A DNA stretch of 64,000 nt, taken from Amoebidium appalachense. Lineage: Eukaryota > Ichthyosporea. Location: positions 7,378,001 to 7,442,000 of the forward strand of contig CAVNZM010000011.1 of assembly GCA_963693365.1 (NCBI GenBank), in the 5' to 3' direction. Of the stretch, positions 12,451-23,691 are shown in pieces. Every line of letters begins with the position of its first letter. Positions within the stretch are counted from its first letter, which is position 1. The notes beneath the pieces are model-generated. The model made no database searches and was not told the origin of the DNA. It worked only from the letters and a program-made list of their open reading frames with translations. The position numbers were made by a program, and so were the translations under genes.

Positions 12451-13149
12451 AGATAGAACATAGGGGCTAGGAGCTAGGATACACGGGTACAGGGACACGG
12501 AGCTCGGGAGCTCGGGTCACTAGGGCTAAGTACAAATTTTCGCAAGCCACCTACGGCGCCCGCGCGCGCCACAGAATACATGTCCCTACACAAAGACGTT
12601 ATTCTGGCCACTGCACATAATTTTACTCCCCACCCATCCCACGAGCCTCCCCCCCCCCCTTACACTCACCTAGCACTCCCTCCCCCCCCCCCCCCCCCCC
12701 CTTCTAACTCTGTGTCCACCCGCATCCCCGCGTGCTCGGGCATCCCCTGCACATGGCCCCGCTGTTCTGCCTGCAACCTCCCTCGGGCCCAGCTGCCCGC
12801 ACACACAAGATAGAACATAGGGGCTAGGAGCTAGGATACACGGGTACAGGGACACGGAGCTCGGGAGCACGGGCCACTAGGGCTGAGTACAAATTTTTTT
12901 GCAGGCCACCTACGGCGCCCGCGCGCGCCACAGAATACATGTCCCTACACAAAAGACGTTATTCTGGCCACTGCACATAATTTTACTCCCCACCCATCCC
13001 ACGAGCCTCCCCCCCCCCCCTTACACTCACCTAGCACTCCCTCCCCCCCCCCTTCTAACTCTGTGTCCGCCCGCATCCCTGCGTGCTCGGGCATCCCCTG
13101 CACATGGCCCCGCTGCCCTGCCTGCAACCTCTCTCGGGCCCAGCTGCCC
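12451..13149. repeat. Tandem duplication of a 358-bp unit inside the element
   Basis: 12451-12798 and 12809-13149 are near-identical direct copies beginning AGATAGAACATAGGGGCTAG. They differ mainly in C-run lengths. Each unit ends with a Cys-rich coding stretch (CSGIPCTWPRC and similar). Confidence 0.93.
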
Positions 13150-13173
13150 TACTCTAAACCCCCCGGGGCCCTG

Positions 13174-13211
<38 letters not shown>

Positions 13212-13318
13212 CTGCCGGGGTCTCCCCGAGGGTGCCCCACCCTTGCTAACCACACCTTCCCCCGAGGCTCAGACCCGGAGGCCCAGCCCCCCCTCGGCCA
13301 CCAGCGCGGCCACCCTCT

Positions 13319-13490
13319 TCCCGGACCAATTCCTTGCTGAGTTTCCGGTCCTCCGTTCCTCCCCCATCGGCGCCGTTACTACAAAAACAAGCCCGGGACC
13401 CCAGCTCATTCTCGACGCAGGCCCCGGCTGCTACATGGCAGTGGCAGACGTGCAGGCTGCCTTCCGGCACATGCCCTCTCCCTTCCCCTG
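13319..13490 (+). pseudogene. Reverse-transcriptase remnant of the tyrosine-recombinase element
   Basis: In one frame the segment reads a SPIGAV...KTSPGPQLILD-like block followed by YMAVADVQAAFRHMP. This resembles the N-terminal motifs of DIRS-class reverse transcriptases (SPLG..., then an Asp-containing D...AFR motif). A C run follows and the recombinase begins within about 120 bases, so the catalytic core with its Asp-Asp box and the whole RNase H are deleted. Confidence 0.55.
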
Positions 13491-13599
13491 GGCTCAACCC
13501 CCCCTCCCCTCCCCCCCCCCCCCCCGATCTTCCCTTCCGGAGCAACGCTGGCAGATTGGCCCCCCACTTTGCTCCGGCCGTGCTGCTTCGAGCCACCAC

Positions 13600-14530
13600 T
13601 ACCCTGCAGGAGTGCCAGGCCCTGAGTCTCAACCTCGACTCTCGGGCCTTCTACTCCCGGGTGCAGAAAGTGTTCATCGATTTTTGTGGCATCTCGGCTG
13701 CCATCCTCCTCCGGGTCCTACCTCCCGGCCTCCCCACACACCGTGCAGCTCTTTCTTGCCTGGTGTGCCCAACAAGGGGTACAGGCCTCTTCCTTGGCCG
13801 GCTACAATTCGGCTATCACCAGACTCCACCTCGACATGGGACTTCCGGCTCCCTACCCCCACGACAAGTCTCTCGCCTGGTTCCTACAAGGGGTGGGCAG
13901 ATGGCAGCTTTTCTCACAACATCCGACCCCGATCATCTCCCAGAGAACCCCTCCTGCCCTCCCACCTCGGCCTACTCCATGGCCAGTGCCCCACCCAGGC
14001 CTCCTCAGCCAATCGCCGGCTTTGGACGGCCCTCATCGTCGGTTTTTGTGGTCTCCTCCGTTCGTGGGAATTTACCTCCAAGACCCTGACTTCCTTCGAC
14101 CCGTCCCGTCACGTGAAATGGAAGGACGTGACCTTCAGCTACACCCCCACCAGTACTTTGTCCCATGCCACCCTCCACCTGCCAACCTCCAAGATGGATG
14201 TACAGCCCTAAGTGTCAACGTCACTCTAGCTGCCCTGCCTCTCACCCACTTCTCCCCAGCCCATCTCCTCCGGCAGTTCCTGGATACGACATCCGGTCAA
14301 CCTGACGACCCCCTGTTCAGTCTCGGTGGCATTCCCTACACCAAGGGTGTTTTCTCTGACGACTTCCGTGCCCTCCTCTCCCGGGCAGGCCTCTCACCCT
14401 CCCGGTTTGCCGGCCACAGCCTCCGAATTGGGGGGGCCACAGCCCTGGCCGAGGCCGGGGTCGACGACTCCAGGATCCAACAACTTGGCAGATGATCTTC
14501 CGACTGTTCCCTGATCTATACTCGACTTCG
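13600..14530 (+). pseudogene. Tyrosine recombinase, two frameshifts and one premature stop
   Basis: A core-binding-like N-terminal part (SRAFYSRVQKVFIDFCG, then TVQLFLAWCAQQGVQASS) is followed by the catalytic domain. The first catalytic Arg lies in FCGLLRSWEF (about 14050-14075). The box-II His/Arg lie in FAGHSLRIGG (about 14406-14435), and the expected catalytic Tyr in SLIYTRL (codon 14517-14519). These blocks are in different frames, with shifts near 13915 and 14210. A TGA at 14493-14495 stands where relatives have Trp after LGR and removes the Tyr. The order and motifs match recombinases of DIRS/Ngaro elements. It is non-functional as read. Confidence 0.87.
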
Positions 14531-14615
14531 CCGGCCCCCATCATGGCTGCCACTAACAAACGTGTATTTGCCTCTATCCTTAAGTGAAACCTTTGGAGCA
14601 AGCATACTGCTCTCG

Positions 14616-14704
14616 TGCCGTGGTTTACAACCATTGCAGGTTCACTTTCGTCCAAGGGGATGTCCCCCTAGAGGCAACACACGTCCCGGAGTAGTTTTCA
14701 TAGA
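14616..14704 (+). repeat. B1 repeat of the tyrosine-recombinase element
   Basis: 89 bases matching 15183-15271 at an offset of 567. It starts TGCCGTGGTTTACAACC and ends TTTTCATAGA. It abuts A2 directly. Confidence 0.95.
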
Positions 14705-15054
14705 GGTTTTATTTGTGGAATTTATTGACATAAATATTTTTCTGGGTAAACACGTAGGATGGGTGTTCGATATTGACATAACCATGTAGGCTTCGTTTCG
14801 TGTTTTAGCAGTTCGCGATTGGCCGCTCGCACACGGGCACCTATTAGCTAATCAAAACATCAGATTCCACATATCGCTAGACCGATTTTGATTGGTTCGA
14901 TTCAGATTCACATATCACTGGATCGATTTTCAATTGGCTCAGGTCGGTAGGCTTAGGTATATAAGCAAGACAGTTTTCAGCAGATCAGCAAGCTACAAAC
15001 ACATCTTCTGTGTTGAGCACCTACAGCCCTTACGGCTATACATTTTCTTTTCAC
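14704..15054 (+). repeat. A2 repeat of the tyrosine-recombinase element
   Basis: Copy of A1 (10694-11044). Between A2 and B2 lie 128 bases of unmatched sequence with an AATAAA at about 15160, a candidate polyadenylation signal. Confidence 0.95.
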
Positions 15055-15182
15055 CCACCCACCTACACCCACACTCACCCCCATTGATCCACACATGCGT
15101 GCTGTTTTTTCACGGGGCGAAGACTTCCCCCGTTTTTTGGGCACAAGGACCTCACGGATCAATAAATTGATGACTGGGGGCT

Positions 15183-15270
15183 TGCCGTGGTTTACAACCA
15201 TTGCAGGTTCACTTTCGTCCAAGGGGATGTCCCCCTAGAGGCAACACACGTCCCGGAGTAGTTTTCATAG

Positions 15271-15271
<1 letters not shown>
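15183..15271 (+). repeat. B2 repeat, right end of the tyrosine-recombinase element
   Basis: Copy of B1. Immediately beyond it begins a C run of more than 70 bases, so the right flank of the insertion is simple sequence. Confidence 0.95.
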
Positions 15272-15343
<72 letters not shown>

Positions 15344-15726
15344 TTCCCCACCCCCTCCCCCCCCCCCCCCCCCCCCCCATAAAACTTCCCGGCCATCTTT
15401 CGGCGGCCTCTGAGCCAAGGGGTGGGGGGGGGGGGGGGGGTGTGTGTGTGTGTGTGGTGTGGGGGGGGGGGGGGGAGGGAGCGGGGGGAGATAGTGGAAA
15501 GGGGAAGTGTGTTGTGTGTTTGTGTGGTATTGGTGTGTGGTGTGTGTGTGTATGTCATGTTGTGCATGTGTGATGTGGGTGGAGAGGAGGGGGGGGGCGG
15601 GGTTTGTGTGTGTGTGTGTGTGTGTGGGTGATTAAAGGAGAGGGAGGGGGGGGGGGGGTTGTTTGGAGAGGAAGGGGAGGGAGGGAGGTTATATTTGTGT
15701 GTATTTGGGTGTGTTGTGGAGAGGTG

Positions 15727-15768
<42 letters not shown>

Positions 15769-15849
15769 TGTGTGTGGTGGATGTGTGTGTGTGAGTGATT
15801 GAGTATGAGGGGAGAGTGGATGGGTGAGAAAGAGGAGGTGAATTGTGTG

Positions 15850-15884
<35 letters not shown>

Positions 15885-16278
15885 TGTGTGGTGTGTGGGG
15901 GGGAGAGGGGAGAGGAGGAAAGAGGGGGGGGGGGGGGGTGGGAGGAGAGAAAGGGGAGAAGTGGAGGGAGAGGGTAGTTAGGGGGGGGAAGAGAGGGGAA
16001 AAAGGGGGGGGGGGGGGGGGGGGGGGGGGGGAGATGTGTGCATGAGGGTGGAGAGAGAAAGTGAGGGGAAAGAGGGAAAGGAAAGAGGGAGGGAGAAGTA
16101 GGGGGGGGCAGGAAGAAGAGGGGGGGGGGGGGGGGGAGTGAAGGAGAGAGGGTGGGTAAGAAGATAGTAAGATAAGGCAGTGGGAAGGGAAGGGGGGGGG
16201 GGGGGGGGGGGGAGGGGGAGAGGGAGGGGTGGGGGGGGGTAGGGGAGGAGAGAGGAGGGAGAGAGGGAAGGGGGGAGG

Positions 16279-16366
<88 letters not shown>

Positions 16367-16510
16367 TGGTTTTGGGGTGGAGTGTCCGCGCGGGGTGAGG
16401 GGGGGGAGGGGGTGAGGGGAGGAGGGAGGAAAGAAGGGGGAAAAGAAGGATAAAACAAAAGAAGAGGGGGGGAGCGGGGGGGGGCCCTCCAGGTAGGGGG
16501 GGGGGGGGTA
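15272..16510. repeat. Low-complexity block: giant poly-C, then G/GT-rich sequence
   Basis: Poly-C with few interruptions (15272-15379), then about 1.1 kb of G-rich sequence with (GT)n tracts at 15440-15460, 15730-15775, 15855-15885 and 16279-16365. There is no gene. The 397-residue frame on the minus strand is Pro/His/Thr read-through. Confidence 0.95.
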
Positions 16511-16989
16511 CTAACTTAGCTACTAAGACCCTACGAAGGAGAGGGTGGGGAGGGGAGACGGAGGGACCCCAGGAAAAAAGAGAGTCCAGGACACCGATAT
16601 AAGTGGTTGAGGAGTACCCCACGTAACGCGACGAAGAAAAATAGTAGCGAGGAGAAGACCACCGCAGCGGAAGAATGAAAGGTAGGAAAAGTGTCCACCA
16701 ACCAGGGCCGAGGAGATAGCAGCCAGGTAGTGACCGCCACCCAAAGCAGCCCGCCAGGGTTACCTATTGAAAAGGTAAAATAGAGGAGGCGGACCAAACA
16801 AAACCCTATAACCAAACGATTGTACGCCAAGGGAAGGCAACCCAAAGTAGCATAAAATGGCATAGTCTTGCCACGTTGGACAATACAATGACACAAAATA
16901 CCTACATTTATATTCATAAAACATCCCGCAAGCAATAGTATAATACCGAATAAATACATTGACAATATCGAAATTGTATTGTTAATAGG
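16511..16989. other. Unassigned interval; T-poor plus strand
   Basis: The plus strand is A/G/C-rich and T-poor. This opens a hydrophobic-looking minus frame (16531-16992, 153 codons) simply because A-rich complements read as Phe/Leu/Ile codons. No recognisable domain or start context is seen. Confidence 0.5.
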
Positions 16990-17270
16990 CACACGTACAC
17001 GTTTTGAGATATTGCCAGTACATACTCAACGGTATATAGTTATTGTGGTAGACCCGGATGGTATGACAATAATATCAAAATATGTTGCCGATATTACGTC
17101 AATATTACAGTTCTATTACACTCTATAGCGTCTCTACCACAGAAAATCTCTACTCGCAATACATTGGCAATGGATAATTGATATTACTTCAGTATTAATC
17201 TGGTATTTTTACGAATTGGCAATAGATAATAGCCTCACAATATTGGCAATACCGCCGGGAAGTTTGCTGA
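16990..17270 (-). repeat. ATTGCC-rich segment, right inverted copy
   Basis: It ends GGGAAGTTTGCTGATG, the reverse complement of the start of the 10373-10693 segment, and is likewise full of ATTGGCAATA words. Similarity is strong for about 30 terminal bases and loose inside. Confidence 0.65.
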
Positions 17271-17877
17271 TGCACACCCACATACACAACACACACACAC
17301 ACACGCGCGCGCGCCCGTGTGCCCATATATGCACATGTGTGTGTGCGTCACGTGCATTCGTGCGTGCCTGATGTGTGCGGTGTGTGAGTGTGGTAGGTGT
17401 GGTAGGTGTGCTGTGCTGTGAATGTGATTGTGGGGCAAACCAGCGAACCAGGTGGCGGTCAGGGAGGGGTGGGACGGGAGGAGGAGACGAGTGGGGAGGG
17501 GGGGGGGGGGGGGGGGGGGAAGGGGGGAGGTGGAAAGGAGAAGGAGAGAGCGATGAGGCGACGGGATAAAAGATGAGAAAATGTAGGGACCCACTTTTTT
17601 TTTGTGTGTGTGTTGTGTGCCAGGGTATATGTATTGTGTCGTGATACCCCACCCCCCCCCTCATCACACCGCCCCCCGAGTCCCTCGTCCCCCTACCCTC
17701 AGGCTCCCCTCACCCGCCCCCCACCCCCCCGCCCCAGGAGAGAGGGCAGCCCCAAGGAAGAACTGCCGGCGCACCGAGACGAGGAGAGAACAAAAAAAGA
17801 GAAGGCCCCAAAACGACCCCCCACGACAGAAGGGCAGGGAGGGGAAACAGCCCAGGCGCACGACCCGAAGCGCGACG

Positions 17878-17917
<40 letters not shown>

Positions 17918-18089
17918 AGCACGGACGCCCGCCGAGGGGAGGAACGAAAAGCACAGCGGCCCCCCCACAGGGCAGCCGCCGAGGCTGCCCACCCCGCCCT
18001 CGGCCGCCCGCCCGCCCGCCCGAGCCCTCCCCCCCAGTGAGAGGCAGCAATTCGATAACTACGATGAATATCAAAGACCGAGTGGAAGA
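17271..18089. other. GC-rich and low-complexity interval left of the truncated LTR
   Basis: AC/GT-rich sequence (17280-17430), a poly-G run (17499-17519), then C-rich, T-poor sequence with poly-C (17878-17917). Arg/Pro-rich frames here have no recognisable domain. The copia LTR is truncated where this sequence begins. Confidence 0.6.
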
Positions 18090-18784
18090 TTATTAAAAAA
18101 CCAAATATAACTGATTGGAAGATCCGGAGACGCGGGAACACACACCATAGGTCACAGCTATAAGAAAGAAAAGAGGTGAAGAGTAACGAGGAAAGAGGTG
18201 GTGTTTCTAACCTATCATCGGCTACAAAGACTCAGACATTTTCTGACTAAGTCCACTGATTGGATATAGTACGGCAACACACAAAACAAAAGTGGTTGAC
18301 TAAGCTATGAATCATACCTGACAAGCTAAAGTGTAACCTAAGTGTTTTTCTACCAATCAAAACATAACGAGTAATATAAATCTACTCAACGTATATTAGT
18401 GAGAGAGAAATATAATTAAATGAAAGGAAACAAGGAGAAGAAAGAAAGAGAAAAGAAAAGACGAAGAAAGAGGAAAAAGAAAAGAAAGCAGGACAGAAAA
18501 CACGAACAGCAAAACACAGTTATAACCGAAGATATTCATGTACACATAACATGTACACGTGTCTCCCTCACTGGGTAGACTCGTGTACCTATAATCAGTT
18601 GCTGTAATCGATATCTAAACACACGAATATAGCCGACACAACACGATTACAAGTACTCAAATACACTGGAGATCGATGTCATAATTTACGTACAAGGAGC
18701 ACATCTTTTTCATTAAGTAAATGAATGAAAACATAACACGAACTGAGAAGATCTTACAATATGTAAATACTACGTATTATAACA
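18090..18784 (-). repeat. 3' LTR of the copia element, truncated
   Basis: It aligns with the inner 70 percent of 23692-24626 and ends TATTATAACA at 18784. Homology fades between about 18120 and 18090, where GC-rich sequence replaces the remaining 240 or so bases. The few differences from the other LTR include GGAAACAAGGAGAAG versus GGAAACAAGAGAAG. Confidence 0.93.
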
Positions 18785-18795
18785 TCCCCACTTAA
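18785..18795 (-). promoter_or_regulatory. Polypurine tract of the copia element
   Basis: On the minus strand AAGTGGGGA sits directly before the TGTTATAATACG start of the 3' LTR. That is the expected position and composition for the plus-strand primer. A second AAGTGGGGAGA lies about 60 bases upstream. Confidence 0.8.
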
Positions 18796-19220
18796 GACTT
18801 TGAAGTTTGTGTTATCATATCCCCACTGAACTAGTGAAATCTCCCCACTTGAGAACAGAAACGGAAAAAAAAAAAATTAAAGTGTGTACTTTTCCCGGGG
18901 GGGGGGGGGGGGGGGGGGAGAGAGGGGGGGGGGGGGGGGGGAGGGGGGGGGGGGGGGAAGGGGGGGGGGGAGGGGGGGGGGGGGGGGGGGGAGGGGGGGG
19001 GAAGGAACCGGGGCAAAAACAACGAATATATAGAACGTGTATAGGCGGTGTTTGATTAACTGGGTTTTAAACCAGTGAAAGATAGAGTAGAGTGATGGTA
19101 CGGGTCAAACCTTATATATAAACCCTAAGTGGGCATACCCACAAAGGCAATACATATGATATAATGATGTTGATAAAGTAAGTAGTACACATGAGAAAAT
19201 CACTCTTGAAGTAGGTCGGG
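18796..19220 (-). other. 3' noncoding part of the copia element
   Basis: It contains G-rich simple sequence (18897-19004), which on the element's sense strand is poly-C, plus about 200 bases of ordinary sequence after the polyprotein stop. No gene is seen. Confidence 0.7.
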
Positions 19221-22200
19221 TCAATCCACAATATCCGGTAAACAAAGTCGAGCACGATGGTGGACATGACTCGGGCCGGGGAGGGGTTTGGTGAGTATGT
19301 CAGCTAAGTTGTGGGCTGACTCAACGTAGTGGACAACCACGTCCCCACTGGCAATGTAGTCCTTGGTGTTGTGATACCGGACGGCAATGTGTTTGGTACG
19401 GTGCTTGATGCCGGTGGAGTTGACGATGGCAATGGTCGACTGGTTGTCACAGTACACCGGAGTCGGAGCAAGCATGGGACAGCCGAGTTCCTTGAAGAGG
19501 TCACGGACCCAAGCAACTTCTTGGGTGCCAGCATTGAGAGCAATCAGCTCAGCTTCAGTGGTGCTGGTGGCCGTGATGGGCTGGAGCTTGGAGTACCAGA
19601 TGACGGGCATACCAGCAAACACGATAATGTAGCCGGTGGTAGACTTCTTGCTGTCGGCACAACCAGCAAAGTCAGCATCCGTGTAGCATTCGAGTATGGG
19701 GGACTGGGTGGCCGAGTACTTGTAGTCAATGCCAAGGTCAATGGTGCCGAGCAGGTACCGGGCCACACGACGGAGAAGGTCCCAGTGAGTCTTGCCGGGG
19801 TTGGTGCTGAACCGACCAAGGAAGCCGATGGCGTAGGCAATGTCGGGACGTGTGCACCGTGCCACCCAGAGGAGACGGCCGAGTAACTCACGGTAGGGCA
19901 CGGTGAACGGTTGGGGGGGGCAATCAGCCAGGGAGACGGTGGTGCCTGCAGGGATGGGGGTAGACTTGGACTTGGCATCGGTGAGGTTGAAGTCGTGGAT
20001 GATATCCATGATGTAAGACCTCTGGTGCATGTGGAGGTGATGGGGATCAGAGTGATTAAAATCAACACCGAGCATACGGTCAAATGGACTCATACGACAG
20101 CTGGCCATCTTGCTGATGTGGGCAGCCAGGTCACTGGCAGCAGTAGAACCCCGGGTGTTGGTGATGGTGGAGTCATCGACGTAGTTACCAGCCCGTACCA
20201 CATCGTTGTTGGGGAAGAACCGGAGGTAGATGCACGGGTCGGTCTTAGTACGGGTCAGGCCATGGGCAAGAAGAATGCCGTCGAGGAAGTCGTACCAAGC
20301 CTTGGAGGCTTGCTTGAGGCCGTACAGGGCTTTCTTGAGTCTCCAGACCTTGCCAAGTGTGGCCATGGTGATGAATCCCGGGGGTTGTTTCATGTAGATG
20401 GTCTCGGTGAGTGGGCTGTTGAGAAAGGCCGTAGACACGTCGAGTTGATGTATGTCATGACCTTCAACAACGGCCAGAGCTAGGATGGCACGGAGAGCAG
20501 CCGGACGGATGACAGGGCTCTCAATCAACTCATAGTCAACACCGTATTGCTGACTGAAGCCTTGAGCAACACCACGTGCCTTGATCTTGGTGTCACCAGC
20601 CGAGTTGAGAGTTTTCTCGGAGACAATCCACTTGAAGCCGACGATGTTAGCACCAGGGGGAGGGTCAACAAGTTCAAAGATGTCTTTGTCGACGAAGGCT
20701 TGATACTCAGCAGTCAGGGCTGACTTGACCTGATCACCATTGGGTCCGGAACAGAGTTGACGGACAAGTTTGGGTAGTTGGTCGATGTTGATGGGGGGAC
20801 CGGGGGGGACTGGCAGGGTGGTGGTGGCTTGAAGTCCAACCTTGCCCTGGAGACGGGCAGAACGACGGGGTGCAGGAACCGGGGTAGGTGGAGACGGTGG
20901 GGGGGGAACTTGGAAGTTCGGAAGTGCAGGGGGGGCAACCTCCGGGCTGGACGGGGCCGAGTGGAAGTTGTCGGGGGAGCCGGGTCGGATGGGTGTGACG
21001 TTGCCAGGGGCAGGATGAGGGTCGGCAGGCTGGACGGGCACGGGGGCAGGGGGGCCGGTGGGGGGGGGGGTGTCGGGGGAACGACGATGGCAGGAGGGGG
21101 GCCAGAGTACACCAGACAAACATCATCTTCAGTGTCAACTGTGGGGGGTGGGGTGGTCGAGGTAGCAGTGGTGTCGGGGGTCGGAAGGGTTGATGGAATG
21201 TCGGACGGGAGATAAGCTGATTCGTCGAAAATCACATCACGGAAGAGGCCGACACGATGGGTGGTGGCATTGAAGATCCGGTGGCAGTGTGATTGAAGAT
21301 CATAGCCGATATACATGCCGAGTTTGACGGTGGGGGCCAGCTTGTTCCGTTTAGAGGCTGGCACGTGAGTGTAGGCAGGGCAACCGAACACCTTGAGCTC
21401 GGAGATGTCGGGCTTGACACCGTAGAAAACCTCGAATGGTGTACGACCATTGGCAGTCGTGGACGGGGTGACGTTGATGATGTAGGCGGCATGTTGGAGG
21501 GCCTCAGCCCACAGTTTGGGAGACAGAGACTGATCTTGGACTTGATGGAGGAGGCAACGGACAATCTCTTGGAGGAACCGCATACGTCGTTCAACATAGC
21601 CGTTCAGTTGAGGGCAGTCCACCGGAGCATAGCTGGCCTTGATGCCCTGGGAGAGGCAAAAAGCACGGGTATCCTTGGAGGTGAACTCAGAGCCGGAGTC
21701 GAAGTGGTAAACACCAACTTTGGAGGGGGCATGGGTGGCAACGAGGTTGGTGTGAGCTGTGAGAATATCCAGGGTGGTGGTACGGTCGGCCATCGGGTAG
21801 ATCTTGACGAGGCCAGAGGCACGGCAGACAGTGACGAGAGCAACCTTGGAACCTCCGTACGATGTTGTGGTAGGCTCAAAAAAATCCCAATGCCATTCAT
21901 GACCGGGGATGTTGGAGTGAGGACGGTCACCCCTGAACGGAGCCTTGGTGGTCTTACCCATAATGCAGCCATGACAATCAGGAACATCACAGTCGAGGAC
22001 AGAGGAGGGGAGACCAATAACAAGGTCGTGTTTCACCATGTCCTTGACGCTGGTCATAGCTCGGTGCCCCAGACGATGGTGCCAGATGGATGGGTTAACA
22101 CTGGTAGTGGCAGCCAGAGCCACAGGACGAGTGGGTGGTTGAATGGTGTAGTCCTTGAAGTAATACAGACCGTTGTGTAGACGGAGGTTGACGAGATGAC

Positions 22201-23629
22201 GGCCGGTGAGTCGGTCGAAGAGGAATGACGGAGTGGAGGCATCGTTCAAATCACCCTTGATGTATTCGGCAGCAGCTTGGGATGTTGAAATGAGGAAGGC
22301 GTGGCCAGACGGGGTGTAGTAGGCTTCAATGGTTAGGGTGGTAGTGCCATGGTCGGTGGTGGTGTTGATGACGATATGGCCGGTGTGAGTGGCCAAGACG
22401 GGGGTGCCATTGAAGGCAGCAACGGGAGTCGGTGTCGGAAGGGGAGTGAGGTCATGGAAGAACTCACGGGTGGGGCAAACAGTCATGTTGCACCCGGAAT
22501 CCCAGGCAGGGTCGGAGGACACGGGGACGGAGCTAGCATTGTATGCCGAGAAAGCAAAGGAGACAGATTTCTCACTGCCTTGACGGGAACGGTTGTGTCT
22601 GGACATACGGCATTTCGGCTCAGGGCAATCGATGATCGTGTGATCAGGCTCGTGGCAGTAGGAGCATTCTTTCACGGACGGGGTGTTAGAACGAGCCGGG
22701 GAATCAGAACGACGGGAACCCGAGAAACGGGAACGACTGGGGGAACGAGACGTGGACCGGAAGGCAGGCCGGTGGGGGGAACGGGATCGGGTGTGCTGAC
22801 GGGAGAGACGAGTTCGGAGGTCCGTGCCAGAGGTACGGTCAAGTCGGGTGCGTAAGTCACGGCGAGGAAGATCACGGGGGGGAGCACTGGCATTTAATGC
22901 CATGCTGGACTTGGAGGCACGGTGGGCACGGTTGTTCCGGAGTTGCATCTTGAGGTCTTGACGTAACTCGATGCCCTTGACGTGGTTATGGAGGGACTCG
23001 AAGTCGGGGAATAGCTTATCACCGAAGTGATAGTCTTCGATAAGACGATTGAACTCAGGGGTGAGGTCGTCTCTGGTGGTGAGTTCATTGAAGAACTTCT
23101 CAGCTAGACGAGTGAAGTGAATGGACTCATCTTGGAGAGACTGGAGCTGGTTCACGATGGTCTGCAGACGGCTCAGGTAGGTGGTGAATGATTCACCGGG
23201 CTGAAGGGCACAGGCATCCCACTGACGGTGAAGGATGCGGATCTGATCGGGTTTGCCTTGGAGATAGTGTTGACGGAATTTCCACATGGCCCGTTCAGGG
23301 TCCATGCCAATACGGTACTGGGCAACGGTGGTGAGGACGGAAGGGTCGATGTTCTGTATCATATGGAGCAGGAGGCAATTGCGGGCCTCTTTGAGTTCCG
23401 CGGTAGTGCCGTAGCCATAGAAGGGGGGTTCACCGTCAACCGCGACGGTGGTAGGGGGGACGTAGTTGTCAGCAAGGACAACATCCACGAGTCGGACACC
23501 TTTAGTGCCGGTCATCATGCCGAGAAAAATGATTTCCCATTGAAAATAGGTAGTTTTGCTATCGGGACCAGTCTTCCCTTCACCTTTCCACATGGTGATT
23601 TTGTTTACGCCAGTTTTGTTTGGATCCAT
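19221..23629 (-). CDS. Copia Gag-Pol polyprotein with one frameshift
   Basis: Met at 23629 opens a Gag with YFQW near residue 28. Arg/Ser-rich sequence follows, then a CCHC knuckle (C322, C325, H330, C335) and a protease DSG at residues 377-379. Next come the GAG-pre-integrase HHCC motif (WHHRLGHR...CHGC), the integrase core with Asp in HWDFFEP, Asp in HFDSGSEF and Glu in NGYVERRMRF, and a Pro-rich linker. The frame then switches: the first frame runs to 20714 and the second is open from 21119, most simply explained by an indel in the 11-G run at 21060-21070. The second frame holds the reverse transcriptase (VGFKWIVSEK; YVDD at about 20180) and RNase H (TDADFAGC, TTEAELIA, VYCDNQS, HNLADILTKPL). 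All catalytic residues are present. The shift may be a real mutation, a sequencing indel or programmed. Confidence 0.95.
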
Positions 23630-23678
23630 GATTGAAAAACGAGCGCGAGTTCTAGATGTGTGTAGGGAGCGTGCAAAA

Positions 23679-23691
23679 GGGCTGCATAACC
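23679..23691 (-). promoter_or_regulatory. Candidate primer-binding site of the copia element
   Basis: On the minus strand the bases directly after the 5' LTR read GGTTATGCAGCCC. Position fits a tRNA primer-binding site. The sequence resembles, but does not equal, the TGGTATCAGAGC-type site used with initiator tRNA, so the primer is not identified. Confidence 0.45.

Larger units (their letters stand above)
10694..15271 (+). mobile_element. Degenerate tyrosine-recombinase retroelement with split direct repeats (Ngaro/PAT type)
   Basis: Two repeat pairs give the order A1 (10694-11044), internal region, B1 (14616-14704), A2 (14704-15054), B2 (15183-15271). A1/A2 are 351 bases and B1/B2 are 89 bases, and both pairs look identical by eye. 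This A1...B1-A2-B2 order is the signature of Ngaro/PAT-class DIRS-like elements, which integrate by tyrosine recombinase and make no target duplication. The internal region codes a gag-like protein with a Cys/His motif, a fragment resembling a reverse transcriptase N-terminus, and a tyrosine recombinase with frameshifts and a stop. At only 3.6 kb internally, most of the reverse transcriptase and RNase H is missing, so this copy is non-autonomous. The matching repeats imply recent activity, presumably driven in trans. Confidence 0.9.

Noticed and set aside
15265-16458. 397-residue minus-strand Pro/His-rich frame
   Set aside because: It translates poly-G and GT-rich simple sequence, with no non-repetitive segment.
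19911-22180. Plus-strand frames of 190 and 295 codons
   Set aside because: They are antisense shadows of the well-supported copia polyprotein.
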